DNA from: Nitrosomonas sp.
Lineage (GTDB): Bacteria > Pseudomonadota > Gammaproteobacteria > Burkholderiales > Nitrosomonadaceae
Length of the DNA: 16,552 nt
Assembly: GCA_021774205.1 (NCBI GenBank)
Contig: JAJFJI010000148.1
Location: 1 to 16,552 of the forward strand
Direction: 5' to 3'
Shown: positions 1 through 7,212 of the stretch, one piece after another
Numbering within the stretch: the stretch's first letter is position 1
How the letters are laid out: every line of letters begins with the position of its first letter
The notes under the pieces: generated by a model
Databases searched by the model: none
What the model was told of the DNA's origin: nothing
What the model saw: only the letters and a program-made list of their open reading frames with translations
Position numbers and translations under genes: made by a program

Positions 1-686
1 GCAGCGGTGGCTTCTGCTTCGGCAACAGCATGTGCGAGTAATCGTGCTTCTTCTTCCACTTTAGCTCGGGCAATAGCAGCTTCAGCAGCTTTTTTTTCAG
101 CTAACATGGTTGCGTTTGCTTTATCTAGTGCTTGTGCTTCGCGTGTGACACGCTTATGTGCTTCTTTAATAACTGATGCTTCCGCTTGTACTTTAGCCTT
201 TAATAAAAGATTTATTTCTTTCTCAGTCTTAACCTTATCTTCAGTCAGTTGTTTTTCTTTGGCTTCGAGTGTTTTGCGTTTTTTTGCTTCTTCAGTAGCA
301 ATGATTTCTGCTTTAGCTCTAGCCCTAGCATGCTCTGTTGCAACTGTTTCGGCTTCAATTCTTACTTCGGCTGCCATCCTGGCATTTGCTTCCGCCCTGG
401 CGCGTGCTTCTGCTGCCACGTGCGCCTTGGTTTCAGCCTCAAGCCGATTTTTCGCTTCTCTGATTGCCAGGTCTTCTGCCTTAAGCCGTGCTTGCCTGAT
501 TTCGCTGAAGTCAACTGCCAATTCGACTTCAGGTTCTATTTCTAGTTTTGATTTATGCGCTTCAGAAGAATTTTCAGATGTTGTGTTGCCTGTATTAAAT
601 AGAAGAGTATCGGAGTCTTGCCGATGTTTCTTGGGCAGCGGAGGGGTGTTGAGAAGTGATTTAATTAATTTTGACTTAAATGTCAT
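1..686 (-). CDS. Ala/Glu/Lys/Arg-rich coiled-coil protein, N-terminal part, runs off left edge
   Basis: An open minus-strand frame begins at the ATG at 686-684 and stays open for 228 codons to the window edge, so the C-terminus is missing. In-frame codons upstream run into a TAG at 713-711 with no other ATG/GTG/TTG, which fixes the start, although no clear Shine-Dalgarno is visible. Residues 1-60 look disordered and polar (TPPLPKKH near 14-21). From about residue 61 to the edge the composition is almost entirely A, E, K, R with spaced L/V/I, predicting one long charged helix or coiled coil, TolA-like in composition only. There is no signal peptide or membrane segment in the visible part, so it is probably cytoplasmic. 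It lies about 400 bases after fliR in the same orientation. I do not recognise the family. Sustained openness and codon-like structure make it a real gene; a flagellar role is only suggested by position. Confidence 0.75.
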   Translation of the reverse strand, partial: MTFKSKLIKSLLNTPPLPKKHRQDSDTLLFNTGNTTSENSSEAHKSKLEIEPEVELAVDFSEIRQARLKAEDLAIREAKNRLEAETKAHVAAEARARAEANARMAAEVRIEAETVATEHARARAKAEIIATEEAKKRKTLEAKEKQLTEDKVKTEKEINLLLKAKVQAEASVIKEAHKRVTREAQALDKANATMLAEKKAAEAAIARAKVEEEARLLAHAVAEAEATA

Positions 687-1091
687 GATTATTTGCTGCG
701 CTGTCAGTTTCTAAGTCTCATGCGTTGCCTAGCAGTTAATATTCTTTAAGCCTAAAAACTGTCTAACCGTTACAAGTGACATATAAATAATAAATACTTA
801 TTTTTTTATACGTCGCGCACTTTTGGGTGGCCTTGCTATGGCACTATTAGTAAGTTTCTTTCGTCTCTACCAGCGTTGCAATTCGCTGCAGAAACTGATT
901 ACTACGTCTCATGCGTTTTGCCAGAATTAAAGGGCAACGTATGCTAAACGCCATCCAGATGCGGTTCTTAGTTTAAAGAAATATTCTGGGCGCATAGATG
1001 GTTACTTTATCAGCTCTGGATAGCATTTCTACGCTGAAAAAGAAGGTGTATATTGCTTGTTTAAGTGTTTAGTTGATTTATTAATAGTTAC
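687..1091. other. Intergenic stretch after fliR, with imperfect direct repeat and possible decayed coding sequence
   Basis: About 405 bases separate the fliR stop from the start of the coiled-coil gene. I see no intact gene and no strong terminator. A segment around 690-728 and one around 883-929 resemble each other: both contain GTCTCATGCG followed by a (TT)GCC, with similar flanks. Short open stretches exist on both strands: 838-930 plus; about 864-947 plus in another frame; and a roughly 40-codon minus frame ending at a TAA near 850. They are interrupted and have no ribosome-binding site. Decayed coding sequence or a duplicated leader are both possible. An AT-rich patch at 781-810 could hold a promoter for the minus-strand gene, but I cannot assign boxes. 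Confidence 0.4.
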
Positions 1092-1886
1092 TTATGGAAA
1101 GTTGATGTCTGATAAGCCAGTAATTCCCATCATTACATTAAATCCATTTTGGAACAGGTGTTCTAAAATGGGTGTGAAGTATGGAAAGGCGAGTGCAAGC
1201 ACTAGCCATCCAATCGCCAGTGTCAATGGGAAACCAACTGCAAAAATATTCAACTGTGGTGCGGCACGCGATAATATGCCTAGGGTAAGATTGGTCATTA
1301 ATAATGCGGCCAAAACTGGCAGTGATAACTGTAGGCCAGATAGAAAAATTTCTTTCCCCCAGTTTGCAAGGGCGCCGAAAATAGGTGTGGATATGCCGGT
1401 AGTGCCAATGGGCAAGGTGCTAAAACTTTGTGAGATAATTGCTAACATGATCAAGTGTCCATCAATTGCTAGAAATGCCAGGCTAGCGATTAGGCCCAGG
1501 AATCGACCGATAAGTGGGATTTGACCGGAATTTTGTGGGTCGATGATGGTTGCAAACCCCAGACCCATTTGCAGACCAATGATTTCTCCAGCCATTTCTA
1601 TCGCAACAAACACAATGCGCATGGTGAATCCTATTGCAGTTCCAATAATGACTTGTTGGAGTAGGATCAACAGACCAATTTCAGAAGCCGGTTCAACTTG
1701 TGGTAGTTCGTCCAGCGTGGGTGCGACTAGGAGCGTGATTAGTATGGCTAAGCCAAGTTTTGTCCGTATTGGCACACTTGGATTCCCCAGGATAGGCGCA
1801 GTCGCTACTAAAGCAAGGATTCTGCTGAGTGGCCAAAGAAGAGCCGTCAATAATGCGTATAATTCCGCAGTGGTTATGCTGATCAT
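1092..1886 (-). CDS. fliR: Flagellar type III export gate protein FliR
   Basis: 264 residues, the usual FliR length. FliR is an inner-membrane component of the flagellar export gate; with FliP and FliQ it forms the helical channel at the centre of the MS ring. The sequence is dominated by hydrophobic segments: residues ~10-30, ~40-57, ~68-90, a long pair at ~128-152, and ~175-235. It has the family-like ILGNPSVPIRTKLGLA stretch after the second segment and an IGLQMGLGFATIIDPQ stretch in the central loop. The ATG at 1886 begins MISITTAELYALLTALLWP, a typical FliR N-terminus; the ribosome-binding site is weak. It is the last fli gene of the minus-strand run, 106 bases after fliQ, so it is not tightly coupled to fliQ. 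No flhB follows it here. Confidence 0.96.
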   Translation of the reverse strand: MISITTAELYALLTALLWPLSRILALVATAPILGNPSVPIRTKLGLAILITLLVAPTLDELPQVEPASEIGLLILLQQVIIGTAIGFTMRIVFVAIEMAGEIIGLQMGLGFATIIDPQNSGQIPLIGRFLGLIASLAFLAIDGHLIMLAIISQSFSTLPIGTTGISTPIFGALANWGKEIFLSGLQLSLPVLAALLMTNLTLGILSRAAPQLNIFAVGFPLTLAIGWLVLALAFPYFTPILEHLFQNGFNVMMGITGLSDINFP

Positions 1887-1992
1887 TTGTAAGCTTTCAA
1901 TTGATCGGTCACTGGCTACGACATCATCGTAAGATTTTTAAATACGTTTAATATAATGCATCGATCCAGATGGATTTGTGAAGTTGTCCAGA

Positions 1993-2265
1993 TTATCCAT
2001 TTGCTAGCCAAGGAATGCCGGAATATAGTTGCTGCATGTAATCCATCATGATGTTGAGCATCCAAGGTCCCGCTATGATCATGACCAGGAACATGACAAG
2101 CAATTTTGGTATGAATGATAGTGTCATTTCATTAATTTGTGTGGCCGCCTGAAAAATGCTGACTATCAAACCGGTAACCAATGCAGCCAATAATAGTGGT
2201 GCTGCCAACATGAAGGTGATTTCTATCGCCTGTCGGCCAACTGTCATCGCATATTCTGGGCTCAT
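1993..2265 (-). CDS. fliQ: Flagellar type III export gate protein FliQ
   Basis: 90 residues with two transmembrane hairpin segments (about 16-40 and 52-75), the standard FliQ architecture. It begins MSPEYAMTVGRQAIEI and contains the family signature around QAATQINEMTLSFIPKL between the two helices. FliQ packs around FliP/FliR in the export gate and helps close the channel. A GGAAA sequence about 9 bases upstream of the ATG at 2265 is a plausible ribosome-binding site. It starts 25 bases after the fliP stop and precedes fliR in the same direction, giving the universal P-Q-R order. Confidence 0.97.
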   Translation of the reverse strand: MSPEYAMTVGRQAIEITFMLAAPLLLAALVTGLIVSIFQAATQINEMTLSFIPKLLVMFLVMIIAGPWMLNIMMDYMQQLYSGIPWLANG

Positions 2266-2290
2266 CGGCTAATTTCCATTGTCCTGGAAT

Positions 2291-3136
2291 TTATGTAAAA
2301 AAACTTTGAGTGAGTGATCCAATCAGCAAATTCCAGCCATCCACCAACACAAAAAGCATAATTTTAAATGGTAGTGAAATTATCATTGGAGATAGCATCA
2401 TCATACCCATAGACATTAATACGCTGGCCACAACCATGTCGATAATGAGAAATGGGATGAAAACCACAAAACCGATCTGAAAAGCTGTCTTTAATTCACT
2501 GGTGACATAGGCTGGTACCAGGACCTTCATGGGTACCTGGTCACGACTTTCGATCTCATCGCCGCCAGATATTTCAACAAATAGTGCAAGATCTGTCTCG
2601 CGAGTTTGGCGCAGCATAAATTCTTTTAGTGGAATACTCGCGATATCAGCAGCTTCAAAAATATTTATTTTGTCTTCAGAGAAAGGTACATAGGCATCTG
2701 TGTGTATGCGATCAATGACTGGTGACATCACAAAAAAAGTGAGGAATAGCGCAAGCCCAATCAATATCTGATTGGGTGGTGATGCTTGTGTTCCCAGGGC
2801 AAGTCGAAGCAAAGACAATACAATGATTATGCGGGTGAAGCTTGACATCATCAGTACAACAGCAGGCAAGAATGTCAGCGAAGATAATAAAAGCAGTGCT
2901 TGCAGACTGAGCGTATAGGTTGCGCCGCCATCTGGGGTAGGCGTGCTGGTGATTGCGGAAAATCCTGTTTCTTGCGCAAATACAGGAAATGCGGTGAATC
3001 CGATTATAAGGAGGATAATGTGAATAAAATTACGTCTCGGTAATAAATAACTGACAATGAGTTGCGACCAATGTAAATCATGAAGTGCTACGCCTTTGTG
3101 AGACTGATTGGTGGCATTTGATTTTATCAGGGTCAT
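2291..3136 (-). CDS. fliP: Flagellar type III export gate protein FliP, N-terminally extended
   Basis: 281 residues; FliP is usually about 245, and the excess is N-terminal. Residues ~1-36 are polar or basic. They are followed by a hydrophobic stretch (~37-54) ending FPVFAQ, which looks like the cleavable signal peptide known for FliP, so the extension precedes the signal sequence. After that the protein is canonical: MMSSFTRIIIVLSLLR, SPPNQILIGLALFLTFF, an FMLRQTRETDLALF motif, PAYVTSELKTAFQIGF and the C-terminal MLFVLVDGWNLLIGSL. FliP is the pentameric core of the export gate. The only ATG in frame ahead of the signal segment is at 3136, 7 bases after the fliO stop, with no evident Shine-Dalgarno. 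Either the extension is real, or initiation occurs at a non-ATG codon further in. Confidence 0.95.
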   Translation of the reverse strand: MTLIKSNATNQSHKGVALHDLHWSQLIVSYLLPRRNFIHIILLIIGFTAFPVFAQETGFSAITSTPTPDGGATYTLSLQALLLLSSLTFLPAVVLMMSSFTRIIIVLSLLRLALGTQASPPNQILIGLALFLTFFVMSPVIDRIHTDAYVPFSEDKINIFEAADIASIPLKEFMLRQTRETDLALFVEISGGDEIESRDQVPMKVLVPAYVTSELKTAFQIGFVVFIPFLIIDMVVASVLMSMGMMMLSPMIISLPFKIMLFVLVDGWNLLIGSLTQSFFT

Positions 3137-3143
3137 GGACGTT

Positions 3144-3566
3144 TTAAATTGACTGGTTTAGCTGTTCTTGGAACTTGCTGGGATTTGATTCAGGCAATGC
3201 ATCACTGGGTAATTTGGTTGAAGATTTATCGAAACAATGCAGTGTATTGACACGTCCAGGTGCCACGCCTAAAACTAGTCGAGTGTTCTCAACTTCAACC
3301 AGGACAATGCGCTCACGCTGCCCAACAGCAGCAGATGCGACTATTTTTATTGCGCCTGAAGCAGTGCCGGGGTGAAAAGCGAACCGCTTCAATGCCCAAG
3401 CAATCGTACCGATTATCGCCAATACTAATAACAAACCGGCAACCATCTTCAGCATCCCTTCGCTTGATACAATAGAAGGGGGTGGCATATAGCTAGGTTG
3501 TGGCGTTTCGGCTTGGACATAAAATGGCACTGTTAGCAACAAAACAAATAAATAGCGAATTAGCAT
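3144..3566 (-). CDS. fliO: Flagellar export-gate assembly protein FliO
   Basis: 140 residues. A signal-peptide-like N-terminus (about 1-19, ending YVQA) is followed by a short Pro-rich periplasmic segment, one transmembrane helix (about 38-60, GMLKMVAGLLLVLAIIGTIA) and a small cytoplasmic domain. That domain contains the FliO pattern AVGQRERIVLVEVENTRLVLGVAPG. FliO is a chaperone-like membrane protein that supports assembly of the FliP ring. The start at 3566 lies 7 bases after the fliN stop, and fliP follows 7 bases after its own stop, so N-O-P look translationally coupled. The C-terminus is polar and probably disordered. Confidence 0.92.
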   Translation of the reverse strand: MLIRYLFVLLLTVPFYVQAETPQPSYMPPPSIVSSEGMLKMVAGLLLVLAIIGTIAWALKRFAFHPGTASGAIKIVASAAVGQRERIVLVEVENTRLVLGVAPGRVNTLHCFDKSSTKLPSDALPESNPSKFQEQLNQSI

Positions 3567-3573
3567 GTTGTTT

Positions 3574-4176
3574 TTATCGGTTTAGTTTCCGTATGCGCTC
3601 GCTTGGCGTAATGATATCGGTAAGTCTGATTCCAAATTTATCGTTAACCACAACAACTTCCCCCTGTGCTATTAAGCAGCCATTTACCAGTACATCCATT
3701 GGTTCACCTGCCATTCCGTCAAGTTCGACGACGGAACCCTGTGCGAGCTGCATTAGATTCTTGATGGCGATTTTAGTCCGCCCTAACTCAACCGTGAGTT
3801 GAACCGGAATGTCAAGAATCATATCAATGTCATTGCGAGCATTGGTTAATGCACCATCCTGTGAAAATTGCTCGAAAACGGGTGTTGCTTGTGTGTCAGA
3901 AATGACTTCGTCCTTTGCAGTCGCATCATTGGTTGCTGCTGTTTGCTCATCCATAGCTGCGGCCCACTCATCAGCATCGGTCTGTTCTGTTGTCTCAGAT
4001 TCAGGAAGGTCACTGGAATTTGTTTGATCTGCTATTGTAGATTCGGATGAGTCGCTGGAATCTGCTGGTTCTGTTTTTGCAGATTCTGGTATTTCGTTAT
4101 TGTCAGTTTTTTCCAATCCTGCCGGCTCAGGAATCACGTCGTTATTGGTCGGTTCTGTTGTTGAAGCCTCAGACAT
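3574..4176 (-). CDS. fliN: Flagellar switch protein FliN, with expanded acidic repeat N-terminus
   Basis: 200 residues from the ATG at 4176. A GTG at 4188 in frame could add four residues, but a GGAG six bases before 4176 favours the ATG. The C-terminal ~90 residues are the SpoA/FliN domain of the C ring: DIPVQLTVELGRTKIAIKNL, GSVVELDGMAGEPMDVLVNG and FGIRLTDIITPSERI. FliN forms the lower C ring with FliM and docks FliH/FliI for export. A DEWAAAMDEQ motif (about 69-78) is typical of betaproteobacterial FliN. Ahead of it, residues 7-71 are about four and a half imperfect 13-15-residue acidic repeats, which make the protein longer than the usual 130-170 residues. It starts 16 bases after fliM. 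Confidence 0.96.
   Translation of the reverse strand: MSEASTTEPTNNDVIPEPAGLEKTDNNEIPESAKTEPADSSDSSESTIADQTNSSDLPESETTEQTDADEWAAAMDEQTAATNDATAKDEVISDTQATPVFEQFSQDGALTNARNDIDMILDIPVQLTVELGRTKIAIKNLMQLAQGSVVELDGMAGEPMDVLVNGCLIAQGEVVVVNDKFGIRLTDIITPSERIRKLNR
3964..4158 (-). repeat. Degenerate 42-base-period tandem repeat inside fliN
   Basis: Encodes FliN residues 7-71 as successive units of 15, 13, 14 and 14 residues plus a partial fifth. The rough consensus is [TA]-E-[PQ]-[TA]-[DN]-[NS]-[NS]-[DE]-x-P-E-[SP]-x-x. Example units are TEPADSSDSSESTI and ADQTNSSDLPESET. The period is about 42 bases and the copies are diverged at DNA level, though some sub-blocks are closely similar (for example the codons for D/N-S-S-D). 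The units are acidic and low-complexity, so they are probably disordered. Confidence 0.7.
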
Positions 4177-4182
4177 GTTTGT

Positions 4183-4186
4183 CTCC
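4183..4186 (-). promoter_or_regulatory. Ribosome-binding site deciding the fliN start
   Basis: On the minus strand a GGAG lies six bases before the ATG at 4176. The GTG at 4188 overlaps this GGAG and has no such site of its own, so ATG 4176 is preferred. Confidence 0.6.
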
Positions 4187-4192
4187 ACTGAA

Positions 4193-5170
4193 TTAATCGG
4201 TTTCGCCTTGGGAAATCATGGAACTTACTTTTAGCGCGTATTGCCCATTGATGATGCCGTAGCGGCATTTCATGATTGGTACGCTATCCACCCGTGCCGT
4301 GACAGTTTCAGGGATATCCAGTGGAACGACATCGCCTTCCTGGACATTGAGGATTTGGCCCAATGTCACCTTGGCATGACCAAGATTAGCGATCAATTCA
4401 ACTTCTGCGCTTTGTACTTGTTTGGATAATAATCGAACCCAGCGCTTATCGACCTCTAAATGATCTCCTTGTAGACTGCTGTAGAGGATGTCGCGAATGG
4501 GTTCAACCATGGTGTAAGGTATGCAGATGTGAAATTCACCGCTGGTATTGCCCAGTTCGATATTAAAAGCCACCGTGACAACCACCTCGTTGGGTGTGGC
4601 GATGCTGGCGAACTGCGGATCCATTTCAGATCTTATATATTCAAAGTTTACGGGATATACTGATTTCCATGATTTTTCGTAGTTTTCAAATACAACATCT
4701 AACAAACGCTGAATAATTCGCTGTTCGGTCTGGGTGAAATCTCTTCCTTCAACGCGCGTATGAAATCTACCATCTCCGCCGAAAAGATTGTCTACGATAA
4801 GAAATATCAATTGCGGATCAAAGACAATTAAGGCTGTTCCCCGCAACGGCTTGATATTCACCATATTGAGATTGGTCGGCACCACCAGGTTACGAACGAA
4901 CTTGCTAAATTTGACGACATTGACAGGTCCTACAGAGATATCCACTGTTCGCCGCATAAAGTTGAATAATCCAATGCGAAGAAAGCGCGCAAAGCGTTCA
5001 TTGATAATCTCAAATGTGGGCATACGCCCACGTACTATTCGTTCCTGTGTTGCAATGTTATAGGGGCGTACCCCCGAGACATTTTCTTCCGCTTGTACTT
5101 CTTCCACTTCTCCAGTAGCACCTTTGAGCAGTGCATCAACTTCTTCTTGGGAGAGAAAATCTTCAGCCAT
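4193..5170 (-). CDS. fliM: Flagellar motor switch protein FliM
   Basis: 325 residues, the normal length. The N-terminal LSQEEVDALL motif (residues 6-15) is the conserved CheY-P binding segment. A flexible linker and the CheC-like middle domain follow, with GGDG at 131-134 (the FliG-contacting GGxG motif). The C-terminal SpoA domain (about 245-320) pairs with FliN. FliM forms the wall of the C ring and switches rotation direction. It starts 9 bases after the fliL stop and precedes fliN, as in most gamma- and betaproteobacteria. The ribosome-binding site is poor, so expression may depend on coupling to fliL. Confidence 0.98.
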   Translation of the reverse strand: MAEDFLSQEEVDALLKGATGEVEEVQAEENVSGVRPYNIATQERIVRGRMPTFEIINERFARFLRIGLFNFMRRTVDISVGPVNVVKFSKFVRNLVVPTNLNMVNIKPLRGTALIVFDPQLIFLIVDNLFGGDGRFHTRVEGRDFTQTEQRIIQRLLDVVFENYEKSWKSVYPVNFEYIRSEMDPQFASIATPNEVVVTVAFNIELGNTSGEFHICIPYTMVEPIRDILYSSLQGDHLEVDKRWVRLLSKQVQSAEVELIANLGHAKVTLGQILNVQEGDVVPLDIPETVTARVDSVPIMKCRYGIINGQYALKVSSMISQGETD

Positions 5171-5179
5171 AAAGTGAGA

Positions 5180-5668
5180 TCACTGGATCACGAAAGAAGT
5201 AAAAAGGACGTCAATAATTTCTTCTTTCATTGGTTCTGAATCTAGCGATTCTTTAATTTCATGAGTGATTTCCGTACTTAATTGTTGCTTTCCATCTGCG
5301 GTGGAAATTTCTGATGGTTTTTTACCGGATAGTAATAATAGAAGCCGGTTACGGACTTCTGGCATTTGTTTTTTGATTTCATCCCCTACTTTAGTTTGTA
5401 GAATTTTTATCGTTAATCCTACTTGGAGATAGTGATCGCCGTCTTCCGGTTGCAGGTTAACAGTAAAAACATCCAAGTCCATGAATGCTGTTGGCTTTTT
5501 TACTTCTCCACCCTCTGTTTGGATTTGGTCTTTTAGCAAAAACCATGTGGCGCCAACACCACCGCCCAATGCGACTAGGGTGACTACTAAAATCATCACC
5601 AGTGGGCTTTTTTTCTTTGGGGCTTTATCTGTTTCTTTTTCTGTTTCTTTATCAGCAGTTTTTGACAT
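5180..5668 (-). CDS. fliL: Flagellar basal body-associated protein FliL
   Basis: 162 residues. A charged cytoplasmic N-terminus (Lys/Glu/Asp-rich, ~1-20) is followed by a single transmembrane helix (~21-45, PLVMILVVTLVALGGGVGA) and a periplasmic domain. That domain has the FliL pattern FMDLDVFTVNLQPEDGDHYL and ends TSFVIQ. FliL rings surround the MotA/B stator and support torque and ion flow. The ATG at 5668 has the strongest ribosome-binding site in the window (AAGGAGGAG) and is preceded by a 330-base gap. It is therefore probably the first gene of a separate fliLMNOPQR unit. Confidence 0.96.
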   Translation of the reverse strand: MSKTADKETEKETDKAPKKKSPLVMILVVTLVALGGGVGATWFLLKDQIQTEGGEVKKPTAFMDLDVFTVNLQPEDGDHYLQVGLTIKILQTKVGDEIKKQMPEVRNRLLLLLSGKKPSEISTADGKQQLSTEITHEIKESLDSEPMKEEIIDVLFTSFVIQ

Positions 5669-5671
5669 GAA

Positions 5672-5680
5672 CTCCTCCTT
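5672..5680 (-). promoter_or_regulatory. Strong ribosome-binding site of fliL
   Basis: On the minus strand AAGGAGGAG stands just before the ATG at 5668; its AGGAGG core is five bases away. It is a near-perfect anti-16S match and the best in the window, consistent with fliL opening a transcription unit. Confidence 0.75.
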
Positions 5681-5726
5681 CTATAGACAGGCTGATTATG
5701 TGAGATGGGAGCATGAAGTGATATGC

Positions 5727-5770
5727 TAAATAGTCGCAAATTTATTGGCTATTTCCAGGCTGACTATTTA
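5727..5770 (-). promoter_or_regulatory. Inverted repeat and promoter-like boxes upstream of fliL
   Basis: TAAATAGTC (5727-5735) and GACTATTTA (5762-5770) form a perfect 9-bp inverted repeat, 26 bases apart, about 60 bases before the fliL start. Two readings overlap it. First, on the minus strand GCCAATAA (5749-5742) matches 7 of 8 bases of the enterobacterial sigma-28 -10 box GCCGATAA, with a poor -35 at 5768-5761 at 11-base spacing. Second, AAATAGTC (5728-5735), 11 bases, then GGCTATTT (5747-5754) resembles the core of an FlhDC box (AAATARCG, 10-12 bases, CGYTATTT) with three mismatches. Regulatory function is inferred; which factor binds is open. Confidence 0.4.
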
Positions 5771-5895
5771 TCCTGCGGCTGTTTGACAGCAATAAGGCAC
5801 GTGCTTTTAAAGCGCGCGTTGACCTTTGCTTTCATTAAAATGCAATGAGACGAATAGGGGCGTTGTTTTGATGAATTGCAATGCCGCCAGAGGAG

Positions 5896-5925
5896 GATGA
5901 AGGTTAATTTACTTTAGCCTTCATC
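5896..5925 (-). terminator. Hairpin after fliK without U-tract
   Basis: GATGAAGG (5896-5903) pairs with CCTTCATC (5918-5925). Further inner pairs extend this to roughly an 11-12-base-pair stem with a 6-base loop. It begins about 70 bases after the fliK stop on the minus strand. No T-run follows on either strand, so it is not a classical intrinsic terminator. It could protect the 3' end of the fliF-K message or act as an attenuator between the two operons. Confidence 0.35.
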
Positions 5926-5998
5926 GTGATAGTCACCCAAAAATTGAATGGGTTGATAGTGGTTTTCTTATAAAAGATTTTTTTCGCGGGCCAGTTTT

Positions 5999-7144
5999 CT
6001 AGGCAAATGTATTGACCATGCCGTGGTGGTTGCTAGTGGTTATCGTTGTTTTCAACTGATCAGTGGGTTCATTATGAGTTTCAGCTTGGTTAGTTGAAAA
6101 TCTAGTTGCAGCATTTTCTTGCCGCCAAGAATCTCTTTGTTGTTGTGATGAATTAGAATCAACAGTCACATTTCCGAGCGTTATGCCATTGTCCGCCATC
6201 ATTTCTCGTAGTTTTGGCAGTGCAGCTTCAATTGCTTCCCGTACTGCCAAATGCGAAGACACAAATTGGGCCGTTGCCTGAGTGCCTTGATCGTTTGTAA
6301 TGCTCAGCATAATCTCAATAGGGCCTAGATGGGCAGGATTCAAGCGAATTTCTGCTACCTGTTGTTGCTGGCCAGCTAGCCATACAATTTTTTGCGCAAA
6401 TTCATCCCCCCACTTGGGTTGTCCAAGTTGGGCGGTGAGACTTATATCTGGCGGCGTCACGACAGTTGGTGATGTTGAAGATGACGGCGCTGAAGATGCC
6501 AGTATCGTGGTGCTATCTGACATGGTAGGTTGTGCCGTATCAGTTGCCAGGGAGATTGTTGACGCTTCGATAATAGATAGCGTGCTGTCGCCAATAGTTT
6601 CAACAGAAGGCGGCATTATTCTGTTGGTAGCGGCAAAATTTGCCGAGTTATATGATTGTCCTGGGGGGTTGATTGCGGGATTTTTAGATTGTAAAGGGGT
6701 TGGGACGATAACTTGTGCGGTGGTCGTTATTAATGATGTGTCGGAGATTTGTGGGTGCTCGTTGAAAATCGATTGATCAATATTGTTTGCAGAGGACGCA
6801 TTCGGTTGGATAAAAAAATGGCCCATATCATTATGACTCGGCTCTATGCTTAATGTGGACGCTTCAATTCCCATCTCTTTTGTAATTTGCCCGGATAATT
6901 CTCCCTGCAATGGGTTTGGCTGTGGATTTTCAGCATCATTTGTTGTTGGTGTCGTTACTGGCACTTCACTAGCTGCATTATCATCTTGCTGACTAGGTGC
7001 GGTGTTATTTGACACTTCGCGTTCCATTATTTCGCTGAATTTTTCATTTGAGTGATCGTTTGTATTAGAGATGTCTGTATTTGCCGGTGTCACTGAATGG
7101 CTGGATGGGTTATTTATCTGCGGTGGAATGGATATATTTTGCAT
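5999..7144 (-). CDS. fliK: Flagellar hook-length control protein FliK
   Basis: 381 residues. About two thirds is low-complexity Ser/Thr/Asn/Pro-rich and probably extended, as expected of the secreted ruler part. The C-terminal ~120 residues form the conserved Flg_hook/FliK switch domain: WLAGQQQQVAEIRLNPAHLG, PIEIMLSI and LAVREAIEAALPKLREMMAD, then NGITLGNVTV. FliK measures hook length and switches FlhB export specificity. The N-terminus MQNISIPPQINNPSSHS is plausible; the ribosome-binding site before 7144 is weak. It starts 68 bases after fliJ and is the last gene of the fliF-K run. Family divergence is high outside the C-terminal domain, so the call rests on that domain plus position. Confidence 0.93.
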   Translation of the reverse strand: MQNISIPPQINNPSSHSVTPANTDISNTNDHSNEKFSEIMEREVSNNTAPSQQDDNAASEVPVTTPTTNDAENPQPNPLQGELSGQITKEMGIEASTLSIEPSHNDMGHFFIQPNASSANNIDQSIFNEHPQISDTSLITTTAQVIVPTPLQSKNPAINPPGQSYNSANFAATNRIMPPSVETIGDSTLSIIEASTISLATDTAQPTMSDSTTILASSAPSSSTSPTVVTPPDISLTAQLGQPKWGDEFAQKIVWLAGQQQQVAEIRLNPAHLGPIEIMLSITNDQGTQATAQFVSSHLAVREAIEAALPKLREMMADNGITLGNVTVDSNSSQQQRDSWRQENAATRFSTNQAETHNEPTDQLKTTITTSNHHGMVNTFA

Positions 7145-7212
7145 GGGGTAGATTGGTTACGTATAGTAATCGGATTATTAAATACAAAAGCAACTATCGT
7201 GCCAGACACATT

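Noticed and set aside
7..714. Plus-strand 235-codon Ala/Ser-rich open frame
   Set aside because: It is the antisense shadow of the Ala/Glu-rich minus-strand coiled-coil gene; its Ser/Ala/Cys composition is the complement of Glu/Arg/Lys codons.
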